DNA from: CAVTYH01 sp963738835
Lineage (GTDB): Bacteria > Planctomycetota > Planctomycetia > Pirellulales > JADZDJ01
Direction of reading: 5' to 3'
Assembly (NCBI GenBank): GCA_963738835.1
Contig: CAVTYH010000001.1
Coordinates: 744,001 to 808,000 of the forward strand
Length of the DNA stretch: 64,000 nt
The notes beneath the pieces were generated by a model. The model had not been told where the DNA came from and did no database searches. It worked only from the letters and a program-made list of their open reading frames with translations. The position numbers and the translations under genes were made by a program. Shown piece by piece: positions 51,153 through 61,191 of this stretch (its first letter is position 1; every line of letters begins with the position of its first letter).

Positions 51153-53455
51153 GTGTCACAATCCATCAAAGAATTATTGCCCGGTGAGTGGTGGGCGATC
51201 GCCGAGTGCGTCGATGCTTACGAGTCGGGTTCGCGCGATCAATTTCCCGAACTGCGGCAATTTGTCAACCGAGCTGAGCCGGCTTTCCGACGCGCGGCTT
51301 TGGCGGAATTGGTGAAAGTCGATTTGGAGCGACGCTGGGCCGCAGGCCACAACCGCCGTGTCGAAGATTATCTGAAAGATTATCCGGAATTGCAGCAAGA
51401 CGGCGATTCGTTGGCCGAAATCGTACAACAAGAGTACTTCGTTCGCTCTCGCCACGGCGAACATCCTAGCGCCAAGGAGCTAAGCAGCCGCTTCCCTGAT
51501 CTCGATCAGAAGCGCGTGTTGCACACCGACGAACACTTGCTGAACACGATTGCCTTTGGCATCAATCCGACCGACACGAAAATGTCGGACGACTTGTCGG
51601 CGGCCGAACGAACCGGCACCCTGATGTTCGATTCAAGAAAGGCCGGTTCATCAAGCAGCACCGGCGGGAGCCAAGGTGGCGCCGTCGTCGATCCGAATGC
51701 TGTAACTCAAAGCTGTGGCGGCAGTTCCACAACCACCGGTTCCAATCCGGCAACTCCACAAAGTCCCGGCGCCTGGCCAGCTGCAAAGCCGTACCCGGCC
51801 CAGGCGCCCACCATTGGCGAATCTCAACTTCGCCCTCCAGTACCCGGTAAACCGCAAGATTTTCTCGGCCGCTATTCCATCAAACGCACACTCGGCTCCG
51901 GCAGTTTCGGCTTGGTTTACCATTGCTTCGATGAAGAACTCAAACGCGAAGTGGCGATCAAGGTTCCGCACGGCGCTTCAAGCAAATCGCAGAGCCGCGT
52001 CAAAGAATTCCTGCACGAAGCCCAAAGTGCGGCCCGACTGCGGCATCCCGGCATTGTCACGGTGCTCGACACGAGCCAAACACTCGACGGTCGCGTATTC
52101 ATTGTTTACGAGTTCATTCCCGGAAAAACGCTCCAGGATCATTTTGACGAGGGTAAGTATACGCACCAGGATGCGGCGCGGTGGGTCGCGGAAGTTGCCG
52201 ATGCGCTGCATCATGCCCACAAGCAAAGCATTGTGCACCGCGATATCAAGCCGGCGAATATCCTAGTCGACAGCGAAGGGAAAACGCATATTGCGGATTT
52301 TGGTTTGGCCAAGCTCGACGATCAGTTTTTCAAAAACGATGCCGGCCGCGTGCTGGGCACAGTGGCCTACATGAGCCCTGAACAAGCCGCTGGGCAATCG
52401 CACTGGGCCACTCCACAGACAGACATCTACGCCCTGGGCGTAATGTTCTATCAGTTGCTGTGCCGGCGATTGCCTTTTTCGACATCGGCTGAGCTGACGG
52501 AAGTGCTACAGCAAATTCAGCACCGAGTGCCGCCGCCGCCGCGAACCATCGACGATAAAATTCCCGCGGCTCTGGAAGAAGTTTGTCTTAAGGCGATGGC
52601 CAAATCACCGGCCGAGCGTTACCGCACCGCCGCCGACATGGCCGCCGATTTGCGCAAGTCACTAGCCGGTGCGCCGCCAAAGAACCGAGTTCCATTGTGG
52701 GCCGTGGCGGCAGGGGGAGCCGCCGCGGCCATTATTGGATTATTAGTGTGGGTACCGTGGGCGAATCGCAGCGAAAGAGAACGCGCGGCCGCAAATGCCG
52801 CCGGCATCGCAAATGTCGCGCCCCCTTCGGCGGCCGAGGTTGCAAAGCTGGTTGTGCAGCAAATCGGCGATGAAAAGCTCCATCTGCCGCCGGGCACGCC
52901 GACGCTGGATGTTTTGTACGAGCGCGCCAGGATTCCGGTGTTCCGCGCCGCTTACGTGGCAGCAATATTGTTCCCGGGTTCAAAGATAAGGTCCGGTTTG
53001 AGGTCAGCACCGCTGGAAACGTGCCCCGTTATCTGTATTTGTACTGGTACAGTACCGACGGAAAACCGCAACGCCTCTGGCCGAGAAAAGATGATGATTT
53101 GGACCATCAAACGGCCGTGGATCACATCTCGGAACCACAGATCAAATCCGATTATTGGGGACTCGACGCCAGCGGCGGCGCGCAAATGGCCCTGGTGTTC
53201 GCAGCCGACCAGCCACTTTCACGAGCCGAACTGGCCGAGTTTGAACGTCATAGCCCGTATCGCTCGGGCGAAGTGGTGTCGGACCGCGTGTATGCGTTTT
53301 CGTCGACAGGGCTTTCCGATGAGCGACATCGTGATGAACAACGCCGCGGGCTGACCGGCATCGTAAAATCACGGGCCACATTATCGCCAGAGTTCGAAAA
53401 CCTCGTGAAAGAGAAATTTGAGAATTTCGATGGGCTCGTGATTCCTCACCAATGA
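51153..53455 (+). CDS. Transmembrane Ser/Thr protein kinase, one frameshift
   Basis: About 768 aa, GTG start with taggagc five bases upstream. Residues 1-110 are the planctomycete kinase N-terminal region (LVKVDLERRWAAGHNRRVED). A Ser/Gly/Pro-rich linker follows to about 230. The kinase domain is at about 240-500: LGSGSFGLVYHCFDE, the lysine in REVAIKVPHG, HRDIKPANILV, ADFGLAKLDD and VAYMSPEQAAG, all catalytic residues present. A transmembrane helix (LWAVAAGGAAAAIIGLLVWV) leads to an extracytoplasmic domain that ends in the other frame (PRYLYLYWYSTDGKPQRLWP). One base seems missing near 52955. Its stop overlaps the start of the CHAT gene (ATGA). Confidence 0.88.
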
Positions 53456-56400
53456 TCGCCCGATCATCGCCGCCCATTTGCAATCGCTATATGAAACATC
53501 GATCGACGATAAACCGCTGCATTCGGACTGCCCTGGTCACGGCCATTTTTTTGCCGGCGGGCATGCTGCTCGTGGTTCAAGCAGCCGAGCCTGCGCCGCA
53601 AGTCGACGAAATTGCGTTGCAGCAAGCCAAGTCGCAATTCGAACGCGGCAATTTGGTCGATTCTGAACGCTTCTTTCGTAGCGCTCTTGATGCCAACAAG
53701 CTGCCCGCCAGCGAATTGGGACCGTGTCTGGAGCGGCTTAGAACCATTTATCTGGCCTGGGGCCAAAACGATGACGCTTTGAAAATGGCCCTGCGGTTTC
53801 GGGAACATATGGCCGCGCGATTTCCGAACGATCCCAGCAGGCGTAATGAAATCTTGGATAAGAGCGCGTCTGATTTGTCGGACATTTTTGTCGCTCTTGA
53901 TCAACCCGACAAGGCCGAGCAATATCTGCAAAGCGCACTCAAGGCTGCGGAGCCAACAACGGATGCCGACCCGCTCCGCACTCTCGGGTTGCTCGCCAAG
54001 CTGGCACGGCTGGCCGATGCGCAAGATCAAACCGAAAAAGCGCAGCTGGCCTGGCAGCGCGTGGTCGATCTCGGTAGTGCGACGGCTAAGAAATTAGCTG
54101 CCGGAGAACTTTCTGCCGCACTTTATCCTGAGTTTGAGGAGGACCTCTCCGCGGCGTATGCCGCCACCGAAAAACAGGCCGATGGCATCGGCGTCTTCTC
54201 CCAGTTGCTTGCGCGACACATCGCCCAGCGCGACGTGCCCGCCGCCATTCGAACTCGGATTACGTTGGGATCGCTCTGCACGGGATTGGGCCAGTACGAT
54301 GCAGCGTTGCAGCACTTTCAAAAGGCGGCACAGGCACAACATCAACTGCAAGCCGGTTCGTCGGATGAAGCCGATTTGCTGTCGCTGATCGCAGCCATTT
54401 ACAAAGCGCAAGGCAATGATCCTCAATCCAAGGCCAAGTGCGATGAAGCGGCCGAGATTTACCGGAAGCTAATTCAGCAAATCGATAAAGCGCCGCACGG
54501 TGGCCCACTGAAATCGATATTGCTCGACCAATTACAGATCGTCGATCAGCAGGCCGGAAGAAACAAAGATGCGATTGCTGCTTGCGAAGATTTACTTGCA
54601 CTCCGCCGGCAGTTGTTTGGCGAGAAACATCGACTGACTTACGATGTGAAATCAAATCTCGGCGCTGTACGGAGCAGCGCAAAACTACGAAAAAGCGAAA
54701 CCGCTTCTCAAAGACGCCGTGGCATACTGGCGCGGCCGCAAACCCGCGGCTCCGCTGCAGCTTGCTCGAGCGCCTGAACGATCTGGCATTCGTCGAACGT
54801 GGCATTGGTTCGTTCAATGAATCAAACCAACTTTTTGAAGAAGCCCTGAAACTTCGCAAGCAGAATCTACAGCCCGACGATTTGCGTCTGGCCGACACTT
54901 ACAGCAATTTGGCGATTATTCAATCTGCGAAGGGCGAGTATGCCCGAGCGGTTGTGCAGTTCGATCAGGCCATCGACATATACACTCATCATGGTCGCGG
55001 GGCCGAACAAGCGCTCAGCAACGCGCTGTTGAATCAAGCCATGGCGTACAAGAGCCAGGGTCAATTGGCGAAGGCAATCAGCTATTGCCAGCGATCGCTG
55101 GACGTTTATCAAAAAGTTTTCGGCAGCGATGCTCCTGGCGCCGTGGCACATCTGAACGCTTTGGCGTCGCTGTCGATTGCACAAAACCATTTGACGGAAG
55201 CAGCGGGCTTCACTGGCCGTGCACTTGAATTATGCGAGCGCAATCAACTGCTGAACGATTCCATCGCTGCCACCACGTTGCATCAAAGAGCCACGATCGA
55301 ATACCTGAACGATCAGCGTCAGGCTGCGCAATCCGATTGGCAAAAAGCGCTGGCCATTCAAAAGCGATTTGGGCAAAACCTGCAAGCGGCAAGAACGCTG
55401 AATTATCTGGCCAAAATTGCTTCGCTTGATGGTAAGCCTGGCGACGCCGAATCGCTGTACCGCGAGGCATTGGCTCTCCAGGGGAACACGCACACGTATC
55501 CAACCACGTTTTATCTGACCAGTTGCAATCTCGCCGAAATCGTGCATGACCGTGGTGAAGCGTCGCACGACAAAAAGTCGATCGACGAAGCGATCCGCCT
55601 CGTCAGCGATGCCGTTAAAGTGATCGAAACGCCCCGGGCCGGCACCATCGGCGGCGAAGGAGAACGGGCTGAGTTCTTTTCGCAGTTCGCGTCGGCCTTC
55701 GATTTACTCGTGGCCTGGAACCTGGATTTGAAGCGAGTGGACGAAGCGTTTGCCTATGCCGAAAGGGGCCGGAATCGTACCTTCCTCGATCAGCTTAGCC
55801 TGGCAGGTGTCGATTTACGCGACACGCTTTCCGGGCCTGCCGCTGAAAAACTTCTAGCCCAGGAGAAAGTTCTGCGCGGAAAGCTCGGCACACTTCGGGC
55901 ACGAGCCGTGGCGATTACTGAATCGCAATCTTCCAGCAATGGACCAACATCTGGAAGCAATAATCCAGAACTGAAAAAGCTCGCTGACGAATTGGACAAA
56001 GTCCAAAATGCCTATGCCCAAGTTTGGACCGACATTCGAAATGCCAGCCCGTATTATCGTCAGCAATTATCCCGCGATGTGAAGCTGGGCACACTGGAAC
56101 TGGTGCGCGATGAACTGGCGAAATTGAAAAGCATAATGATGTTTTACTATGTGGCGCGCACAAGAGTTTTCTACTGGTTATCGACCCTGCCGCAGCGCAG
56201 CCGGAAGTTGTGCCGCTGGAAGTGCAAACTGGGTTGGCGGAAGCGATGTCGATCAAGTCCGGTCCAGTAACTCGCCCGGAGCTCGTCAAGTTGATCAACG
56301 CCTATTTGGCCGATGTCCGTGATCGAACTGGTGGTCGTGGTCTGTCAGGAATTGTTCACTCGAAGGAAGGCGTGCTGGCGGCCGATCAAGGAACACTGTT

Positions 56401-57496
56401 GGCCGAGGTGCTGGTGCCCCGATCGGTGAGAAATATCATTGCTCGCCGTGCGCCGCAAAGTGTGATTATCGTGCCCGATGGTGCGCTGCATGAACTGCCG
56501 TTTGAATCGCTGCTCTTGGAACGCGAGCCATCGCCGAAGTATTTGCTCGATGTGTTTCCGCCAATCGCATATGCCCCCTCGGCGAACATTCTGTTGAATT
56601 TGGTGCAGCGGCCCGCGGCCGATCCGAAGGCCACGGCGACGCTAACCGTCGGCAATCCGAAGTACATTGAATCCTCTCCTCTTGGGAGAGGGCAGGGTGA
56701 GGGTGTTTCATTGACACAAAACTCCGGCACCCTCACCCCGACCCTCTCCCCAGTGGAGAAGGAGAAAATCTCAAAGCCGACTTTGGCTTCCGTCTCGCGT
56801 GAAGCCTACCTCGGCCTCGGCGGCCAACTGCCGCCGCTGCCGGCCACCGCTAAAGAGTGCGAGCGAATTGCCCATGCATTTCAAGGCGGAAAGATCACAG
56901 TGCTCGAAGGCGAACAAGCCACCGAGCGCGGTGTGCGAGATCACATCGCCGGATGTCGATTTATCCATCTGGCCGCGCATGGCCTGGTTGATCAGCAGCA
57001 TGACAACTTGTTCGGGGCAATTGCCTTGACACCTCCGGCGCAAGGAATTGATACCGCCGAAGACGACGGCTTTCTCTCGCTGCACGAAATTCACGATCTG
57101 CCGCTTTCGGGCTGCCAACTCGCCGTGCTCAGCGCGTGTCAGACCAACGTCGGTCCCGATCGTCCGCTGGAAGCCGGCTCCACATTGGCCCAGGCTTTTT
57201 TGGCAGCCGGTGCTCGGCGCGCCGTGTGCAGCCATTGGAGCGTGGACGACGCTTCCACTGCCGAACTGATGGGCACGTTTTTCGAGCGGATCGCGAAAGA
57301 GTCGCAGCTGTATGATTCGAAATCCCTCTCCTCTGCCGGGAGAGGGCAGGGTGAGGGAGAAACGAGTACGGCGAAAGCTCCGACCATCGCCTACGCCGCC
57401 GCCTTGCACGAAGCCCAACTGAAAGTGCGCTCGCAGTCGCAATGGTCGTCGCCCTACTACTGGGCGCCGTTCGTGCTCATCGGGCCGCCGCAGTAA
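53452..57496 (+). CDS. Secreted TPR-CHAT peptidase-like protein, three frameshifts
   Basis: About 1,350 aa after repair. A signal peptide (TALVTAIFLPAGMLLVVQA) is followed by a long tetratricopeptide array (residues about 50-800; for example LRTIYLAWGQNDDALKMALR, YSNLAIIQSAKGEYARAVVQ). The C-terminal CHAT domain, of the caspase/separase clan, has the catalytic histidine in FIHLAAHGLVDQ and cysteine in LAVLSACQTNVG, plus VDDASTAELMGTFF. Frame breaks lie near 54665, 54773 and 56158. Two in-frame palindromic repeats add loops within the CHAT domain. It overlaps the kinase gene by four bases, so the two are surely co-expressed. CHAT proteins cleave partner proteins in several bacterial signalling and defence settings; the target here is unknown. 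Confidence 0.88.
56673..56760. repeat. Dispersed palindromic repeat, copy 4, inside the CHAT gene
   Basis: Two facing copies of the element, again including gggagagggcagggtgagg, then ccctcaccccgaccctctccc. It is translated in frame as SSPLGRGQGEGVS ... TLTPTLSPVEK between CHAT strands. Confidence 0.85.
57324..57359. repeat. Dispersed palindromic repeat, copy 5, single hairpin inside the CHAT gene
   Basis: ccctctcctctgccgggagaggg followed by cagggtgaggg, translated as SLSSAGRGQGEGETS near the C-terminus of the CHAT domain. Confidence 0.8.
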
Positions 57497-57546
57497 TGTC
57501 AGTAGCCAGTTGTCCGTGGTCCCTTGCATCTGGCAACCGACGCGCG

Positions 57547-58590
57547 CTCGCACCAAAAATAAAAATCGAGGGGACAATGTTGGGAAAACGAGCCGGGAAA
57601 ACAGGGCGTTTTCGAAAAACATGGCGACCTGACTGTGACCCGGCAATTGTCCGTGGTCCGTGGTCCGTGGTCAGTTGCCGGTGGCCGGTGTCCAGTGGTC
57701 CGTGGTCATTCTTTCTCCCTCTCTCCTTGTGGGAGAGGGCCGGGGTGAGGGGGCAGCATGCTGGGTGGTCTGTCGCCACTGACAACCGGCCCCCTGACGA
57801 TGAATGACGACGGACCACCGACCACCCAACAAACTAAACACACAACCCCCGGGGATCGAGGGTAAAGTGTTGGCGCAAAACCCTCGTAAAAACCCGTGTT
57901 TTGCGCCCCACATTTGGTCATCACTTTACCCCGCCGCGCACGACCGGCAGCCGAGCAGAGACTTCACCGCGGAGGGCGCAGAGTTACGCAGAGGAATCGC
58001 AGGAAGTCTCGAAATCATGCTTGATCGCTCTGCTGCCCTCGGCGAACCTCGGCGTCCCCTGCGGTGCATTGCTGGACTTGCCGCGCGCAGACCGGCCCAA
58101 CCTCGGGCGGCGCTGGCCCGAGGCGGGGAAATGCTATTGCTCAGTTGTCAAAGAGCGGCAGCCGGCCTTCCGCGTCAAATTAGCCCCCGGTCCATGACCG
58201 GGGGCTAAATGCAGCGAAAACCGACAGGGACCCAGAGTTCCACCGGCCATTCTAGCAATCAGTGTACAAATGTCATTGTGTATTTTGGGCCAGCCGGACG
58301 GCATCCACGGGGAGGGAGTGGGGATCAGGAGTCAGCAATCAGAAAGGCGAGCCGGGAGCGTCAGCGACCGGAGCGCAGCGGGCCAGGGCATCCAGCTCGT
58401 TTACGTCAACTGCGGCCTTGGCATCGACCAAGTGCGTTCGCCATGGTGATGCGACGGCAGCGTTGCCTAACACCACGACCGACGTTCTGCAAGTGCCTGT
58501 GTCCGTGGCCACTTGCGCGCTTGACGGGTCTAAAGATATGTCTATATTGTCGGAGAGTTTTACGACAGTTTCGTTGTAGAATCAATCGTT
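57547..58590. repeat. Right copy of the ~1.03-kb long inverted repeat
   Basis: Reverse complement of 35478-36498. It starts at ctcgcaccaaaaat and ends at gaatcaatcgtt, with a copy of the GGGTGAGG repeat at 57717-57753 and the nested GGGTAAAGTG palindrome. It is about 23 bases longer, mainly near 58310-58330. The outer end has accumulated more differences than the inner part. It carries no gene. Confidence 0.92.
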
Positions 58591-58801
58591 ATACAGGCGT
58601 GCACCACAAGGCATAGGGAACGCTTGTTCGCTTGTCGAGTGCGGGTGGATGGATTATCACGCGGTAGCGTCGTGCTCCAGCGCGGCAGAGCAAGCCGCTT
58701 GCTGCAGCCGACACTGGCCACGACGCAACGTGAGCTGAGGCATCCAGCCGCGGGATTCGACGGGCGGAAAGCGGTCCCATCGCCGTTTCGTGTTGCACGC
58801 T

Positions 58802-58898
58802 GTATAACCACTCGCTGCAGCCGACAAGCCGCAGGCAGGTCTTAAGCAACATTCAGACCGCTGCGAAGCGACTTGCGGCTGAGCTTTGTACGTTGGGC
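58802..58898 (+). other. attC-like recombination site (integron type)
   Basis: The right end is cgttgggc, with GTTGGGC fitting the GTTRRRY core box. The left end, gtataac, is a near match to RYYYAAC. Inside, GCTGCAGCCG (left) pairs with CGGCTGAGC (right) except for one extra G on the left arm, the extrahelical base characteristic of attC sites. The 97-base length is in the normal range. A gene follows directly, ending in a second attC-like palindrome. Confidence 0.6.
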
Positions 58899-58947
58899 CA
58901 CACCACCCCGAGAACACGTGTATCCGCGCACCTACTTTGAAACGTTC

Positions 58948-59889
58948 ATGCGGTATGAGGCGAAGGATCAGGTGTTCGTCGCTATGCCGTTTAGTGCCAG
59001 TTTCATGCATGCCTTTGAGCATGTGATCGAACCGGCCATCAGACGAGTAACCGTGCAGGGGCGTCCGCTCGTGCCGCGCATAATCAACCGGGCGACATCT
59101 GGTTCGCCGGACATCCACGAGCAGATTTTCGACGCGATTTTGCATTCTCGCTTGGTGTTGGCCGACCTGACAGTCCAGTCCAGTTATAGCGCCGATAACG
59201 GAGTATCGCGATGGCAGCCAAATTCGAACGTCACGTATGAAGTGGGCTTGGCGGCAGCTTGGCGGAACCCAGAGGATATTCTCCTCATCCACCAAGGTCA
59301 TCCGAACCATAGCTACAGCTTCGACGTCCAGAATCTGCGGCATGTTCAGTATGATCCCAGCGATGCATCATCAATAAGCAATTTAGCCGAGGAGGTCGTC
59401 CGAGCGCTAAATCAGTCAAGCTTTCTCGGAAAAATGGCATACCAGAAGATACTTGAGTCTGTCTCTCCCAGCGCTCTTCAATTCATGCACCAAGAGGCGT
59501 GCCGTGCTTTCCCAGTGATTTCGTTTCCGGATACTGGCATGCCTATGATGGACGCTAGAATCCACGCAGCGACTGAACTGCTCTCATATGGAGCACTCAA
59601 GAACCGTAACGTTTTCCCCCAAGGACCGGGCAAGGGTGTTGCAGTAATCTACGAGTGGACCGAGCTTGGCATCCGAATGTTGCACTCGTTACACGCCGTC
59701 ACACCTGAGCGCTCCCGGGAATTAAGAACGCAGATTGCATCAGTCCCATCGGGAGAGATTCCCCCTCCCGTTCTGCGGGAATTACCCGAAGTCAAACTGC
59801 CGGAAAGCTCTCCTATCGATATGATAGAAGCAGCGAAAGTTGAGACAAAGAACGAGGCCACGCAGACAAATGAGATGCCCCCGGCCTAA
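58948..59889 (+). CDS. TIR/nucleoside deoxyribosyltransferase-like protein, likely gene cassette
   Basis: About 313 aa. The N-terminal ~150 residues have the pattern of this Rossmann-like family: QVFVAMPFSASFMHAFEHVI, a central HSRLVLADLTVQSS, NSNVTYEVGLAAAW and ILLIHQ. Such domains act on nucleosides or NAD in several conflict systems; here the reaction is unknown. The rest is an all-alpha-looking region ending in a charged tail. The ATG at 58948 starts just before the conserved core; a TTG at 58873 extends it. The stop codon TAA lies inside the left arm of a second attC-like palindrome, as in integron cassettes. Confidence 0.65.
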   Translation: MRYEAKDQVFVAMPFSASFMHAFEHVIEPAIRRVTVQGRPLVPRIINRATSGSPDIHEQIFDAILHSRLVLADLTVQSSYSADNGVSRWQPNSNVTYEVGLAAAWRNPEDILLIHQGHPNHSYSFDVQNLRHVQYDPSDASSISNLAEEVVRALNQSSFLGKMAYQKILESVSPSALQFMHQEACRAFPVISFPDTGMPMMDARIHAATELLSYGALKNRNVFPQGPGKGVAVIYEWTELGIRMLHSLHAVTPERSRELRTQIASVPSGEIPPPVLRELPEVKLPESSPIDMIEAAKVETKNEATQTNEMPPA

Positions 59890-59917
59890 CCATGCGCTGC
59901 GCTTGAGGTCGTTAGGC
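59884..59917 (+). other. Short attC-like palindrome after the cassette gene
   Basis: GCCTAAC (59884-59890) and GTTAGGC (59911-59917) are perfect RYYYAAC and GTTRRRY boxes. The left side, catgcgctgc, and the right side, cgcttgagg, are attC-typical, but the middle is missing, giving only 34 bases. It is followed by TTTT, so it may also end transcription. A second weak hairpin (gggaaccaa/ttggtccc) lies at 59944-59972. Confidence 0.45.
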
Positions 59918-60018
59918 CTTTTACACAGGAACACAAAGTTGTCGGGAACCAATTAGCGTTTTTTTTGGTCCCTGCCGCCTTTTCCGATGGCGAGAAAACT
60001 TGACAATGTGTCTGGGGC

Positions 60019-60414
60019 ATGCCTGTGGAACAAGCCGTTGAATGGTTTGTGGCGGTTACTTCGCTGGTTGTCGGCGCATCGCACCTCTTGCGCGCCGCCG
60101 ATTGGACGGAGGCCTATCGGCAGCTGCACCGCGTTGGTCGGCCCGGGGCGTTTGTCAACGGAGCGCTGAGTCTGGTGGCCGGCGCATTGCTCGTTGCCGG
60201 CCATCCAATCTGGACCTGGCCGGGCGTCGTCCTGACCGTCCTCGGTTGGCTGCTGGTGGCCAAGGGAGCCATCTGTTTCTTGCTTCCCGACACAGCGCTG
60301 CGGTCGATGGAACTCGGTCATTCACCCCGGCGGTTTGTGGCAGCGGGCGTCGTCCTGCTGGCGATTGGAGCGTGGGCCTGTTATTGCATCTGGCGCGGAA
60401 CTCCCGCATCTTAA
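60019..60414 (+). CDS. Small multi-pass membrane protein
   Basis: 131 aa with four hydrophobic helices (VTSLVVGASHLLRAADW, GALSLVAGALLVAGHPIW, PGVVLTVLGWLLVAKGAI, FVAAGVVLLAIGAWACYCIW). The GARHLL-like first helix and the LPD segment resemble small DoxX-like or unknown-function membrane proteins, but I cannot place it. No clear Shine-Dalgarno sequence is present. It may be an independent gene after the cassette. Confidence 0.55.
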   Translation: MPVEQAVEWFVAVTSLVVGASHLLRAADWTEAYRQLHRVGRPGAFVNGALSLVAGALLVAGHPIWTWPGVVLTVLGWLLVAKGAICFLLPDTALRSMELGHSPRRFVAAGVVLLAIGAWACYCIWRGTPAS

Positions 60415-60554
60415 CGAATCGATTGCGAAGCTTTTGAAACCATCAAGGAACCGTGCGATGGCCAATAACCGCATCGTCCACGAGTAGAGCGCGCAAATTT
60501 CCGCTCGCGCCTCGACCTCACCTTTGCTTTGTACAGGTCATGCTGAAGCCTGAC

Positions 60555-61031
60555 CTACAGGTACATGCCCATGTAGCCGCCGGATTGGTCGGCTTTGGCT
60601 TGCAGGGCGGCCAGGCGGCGTTTGGCGGCGTCCAGATCGCCGGCGGCGATGTAGCGGTCGAACTCGGCCATGACGGCCCGCGGCACCGTGTCTTTGAACC
60701 AGGCCACGACTGGCTCGGTCAACCAATCGCAAGTTTCGCGCTCCAGATCGACTTGCAGATGCGCGCTGGTGGCTTGTTGATCGGTCTCGTCGGTCAGCAG
60801 GGCGCCTTCGAAGCGAAACTCCAGCATGCCCAGCTCAGGCGTGTTCGTGAGATGAAACACGCAGTGGGCGTTGTACAAATAGTATGAATTGTGCGAGCCA
60901 TACGTTTCGAGGGCCGACTTGATCGTCTCGCAGCGCTGCCGATAGCGCGGCGAGGCATCGATCGGGATATCAAGTCGCGAAATGGACCGCAGCGGGAGGC
61001 AATCGAAGGTGATTTCAACATAGCGCTGCAT
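60555..61031 (-). CDS. Conserved-looking protein of unknown function
   Basis: 158 aa, no signal peptide. It is a compact soluble protein with an N-terminal beta region (MQRYVEITFDCLPLRSIS), a central NAHCVFHLTNTPELGMLEFRF and a helical C-terminus ending GGYMGMYL. It looks like a planctomycete-specific family of unknown function. The ATG at 61031 is preferred because upstream codons (to 61094) lie in a repetitive inverted-repeat region. Confidence 0.65.
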   Translation of the reverse strand: MQRYVEITFDCLPLRSISRLDIPIDASPRYRQRCETIKSALETYGSHNSYYLYNAHCVFHLTNTPELGMLEFRFEGALLTDETDQQATSAHLQVDLERETCDWLTEPVVAWFKDTVPRAVMAEFDRYIAAGDLDAAKRRLAALQAKADQSGGYMGMYL

Positions 61032-61044
61032 GGGCAGCTTTCTG

Positions 61045-61188
61045 AAAATGACGAATGACGAAGCACCAATGACGAATGAAGCTCGAACCTCCAAATTCTA
61101 ATAACCAAACAGCGTTGTGTCGCCTCGAAGTTTGGAGATTGGAGCTGGGAATTTCATTCGTCATTCGAATTTCGTCATTCGTATTTTT
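61045..61188. repeat. Inverted repeat with ATGACGAATGACGAA ends
   Basis: The left end, aaaatgacgaatgacgaa, is complementary to the right end, ttcgtcattcgtattttt. A second internal pair (cctccaaattc / agtttggagattgg) extends the fold. It separates two minus-strand genes and carries no gene. Confidence 0.7.
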
Positions 61189-61191
61189 GGG

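Noticed and set aside
53452..57496. CHAT gene as a pseudogene
   Set aside because: Three frame breaks, but sequence on both sides is conserved and catalytic residues remain; indel errors are more likely.
59884..59917. Simple terminator
   Set aside because: It may end transcription, but exact RYYYAAC/GTTRRRY boxes and the position of the stop codon fit attC better; kept as attC-like with low confidence.
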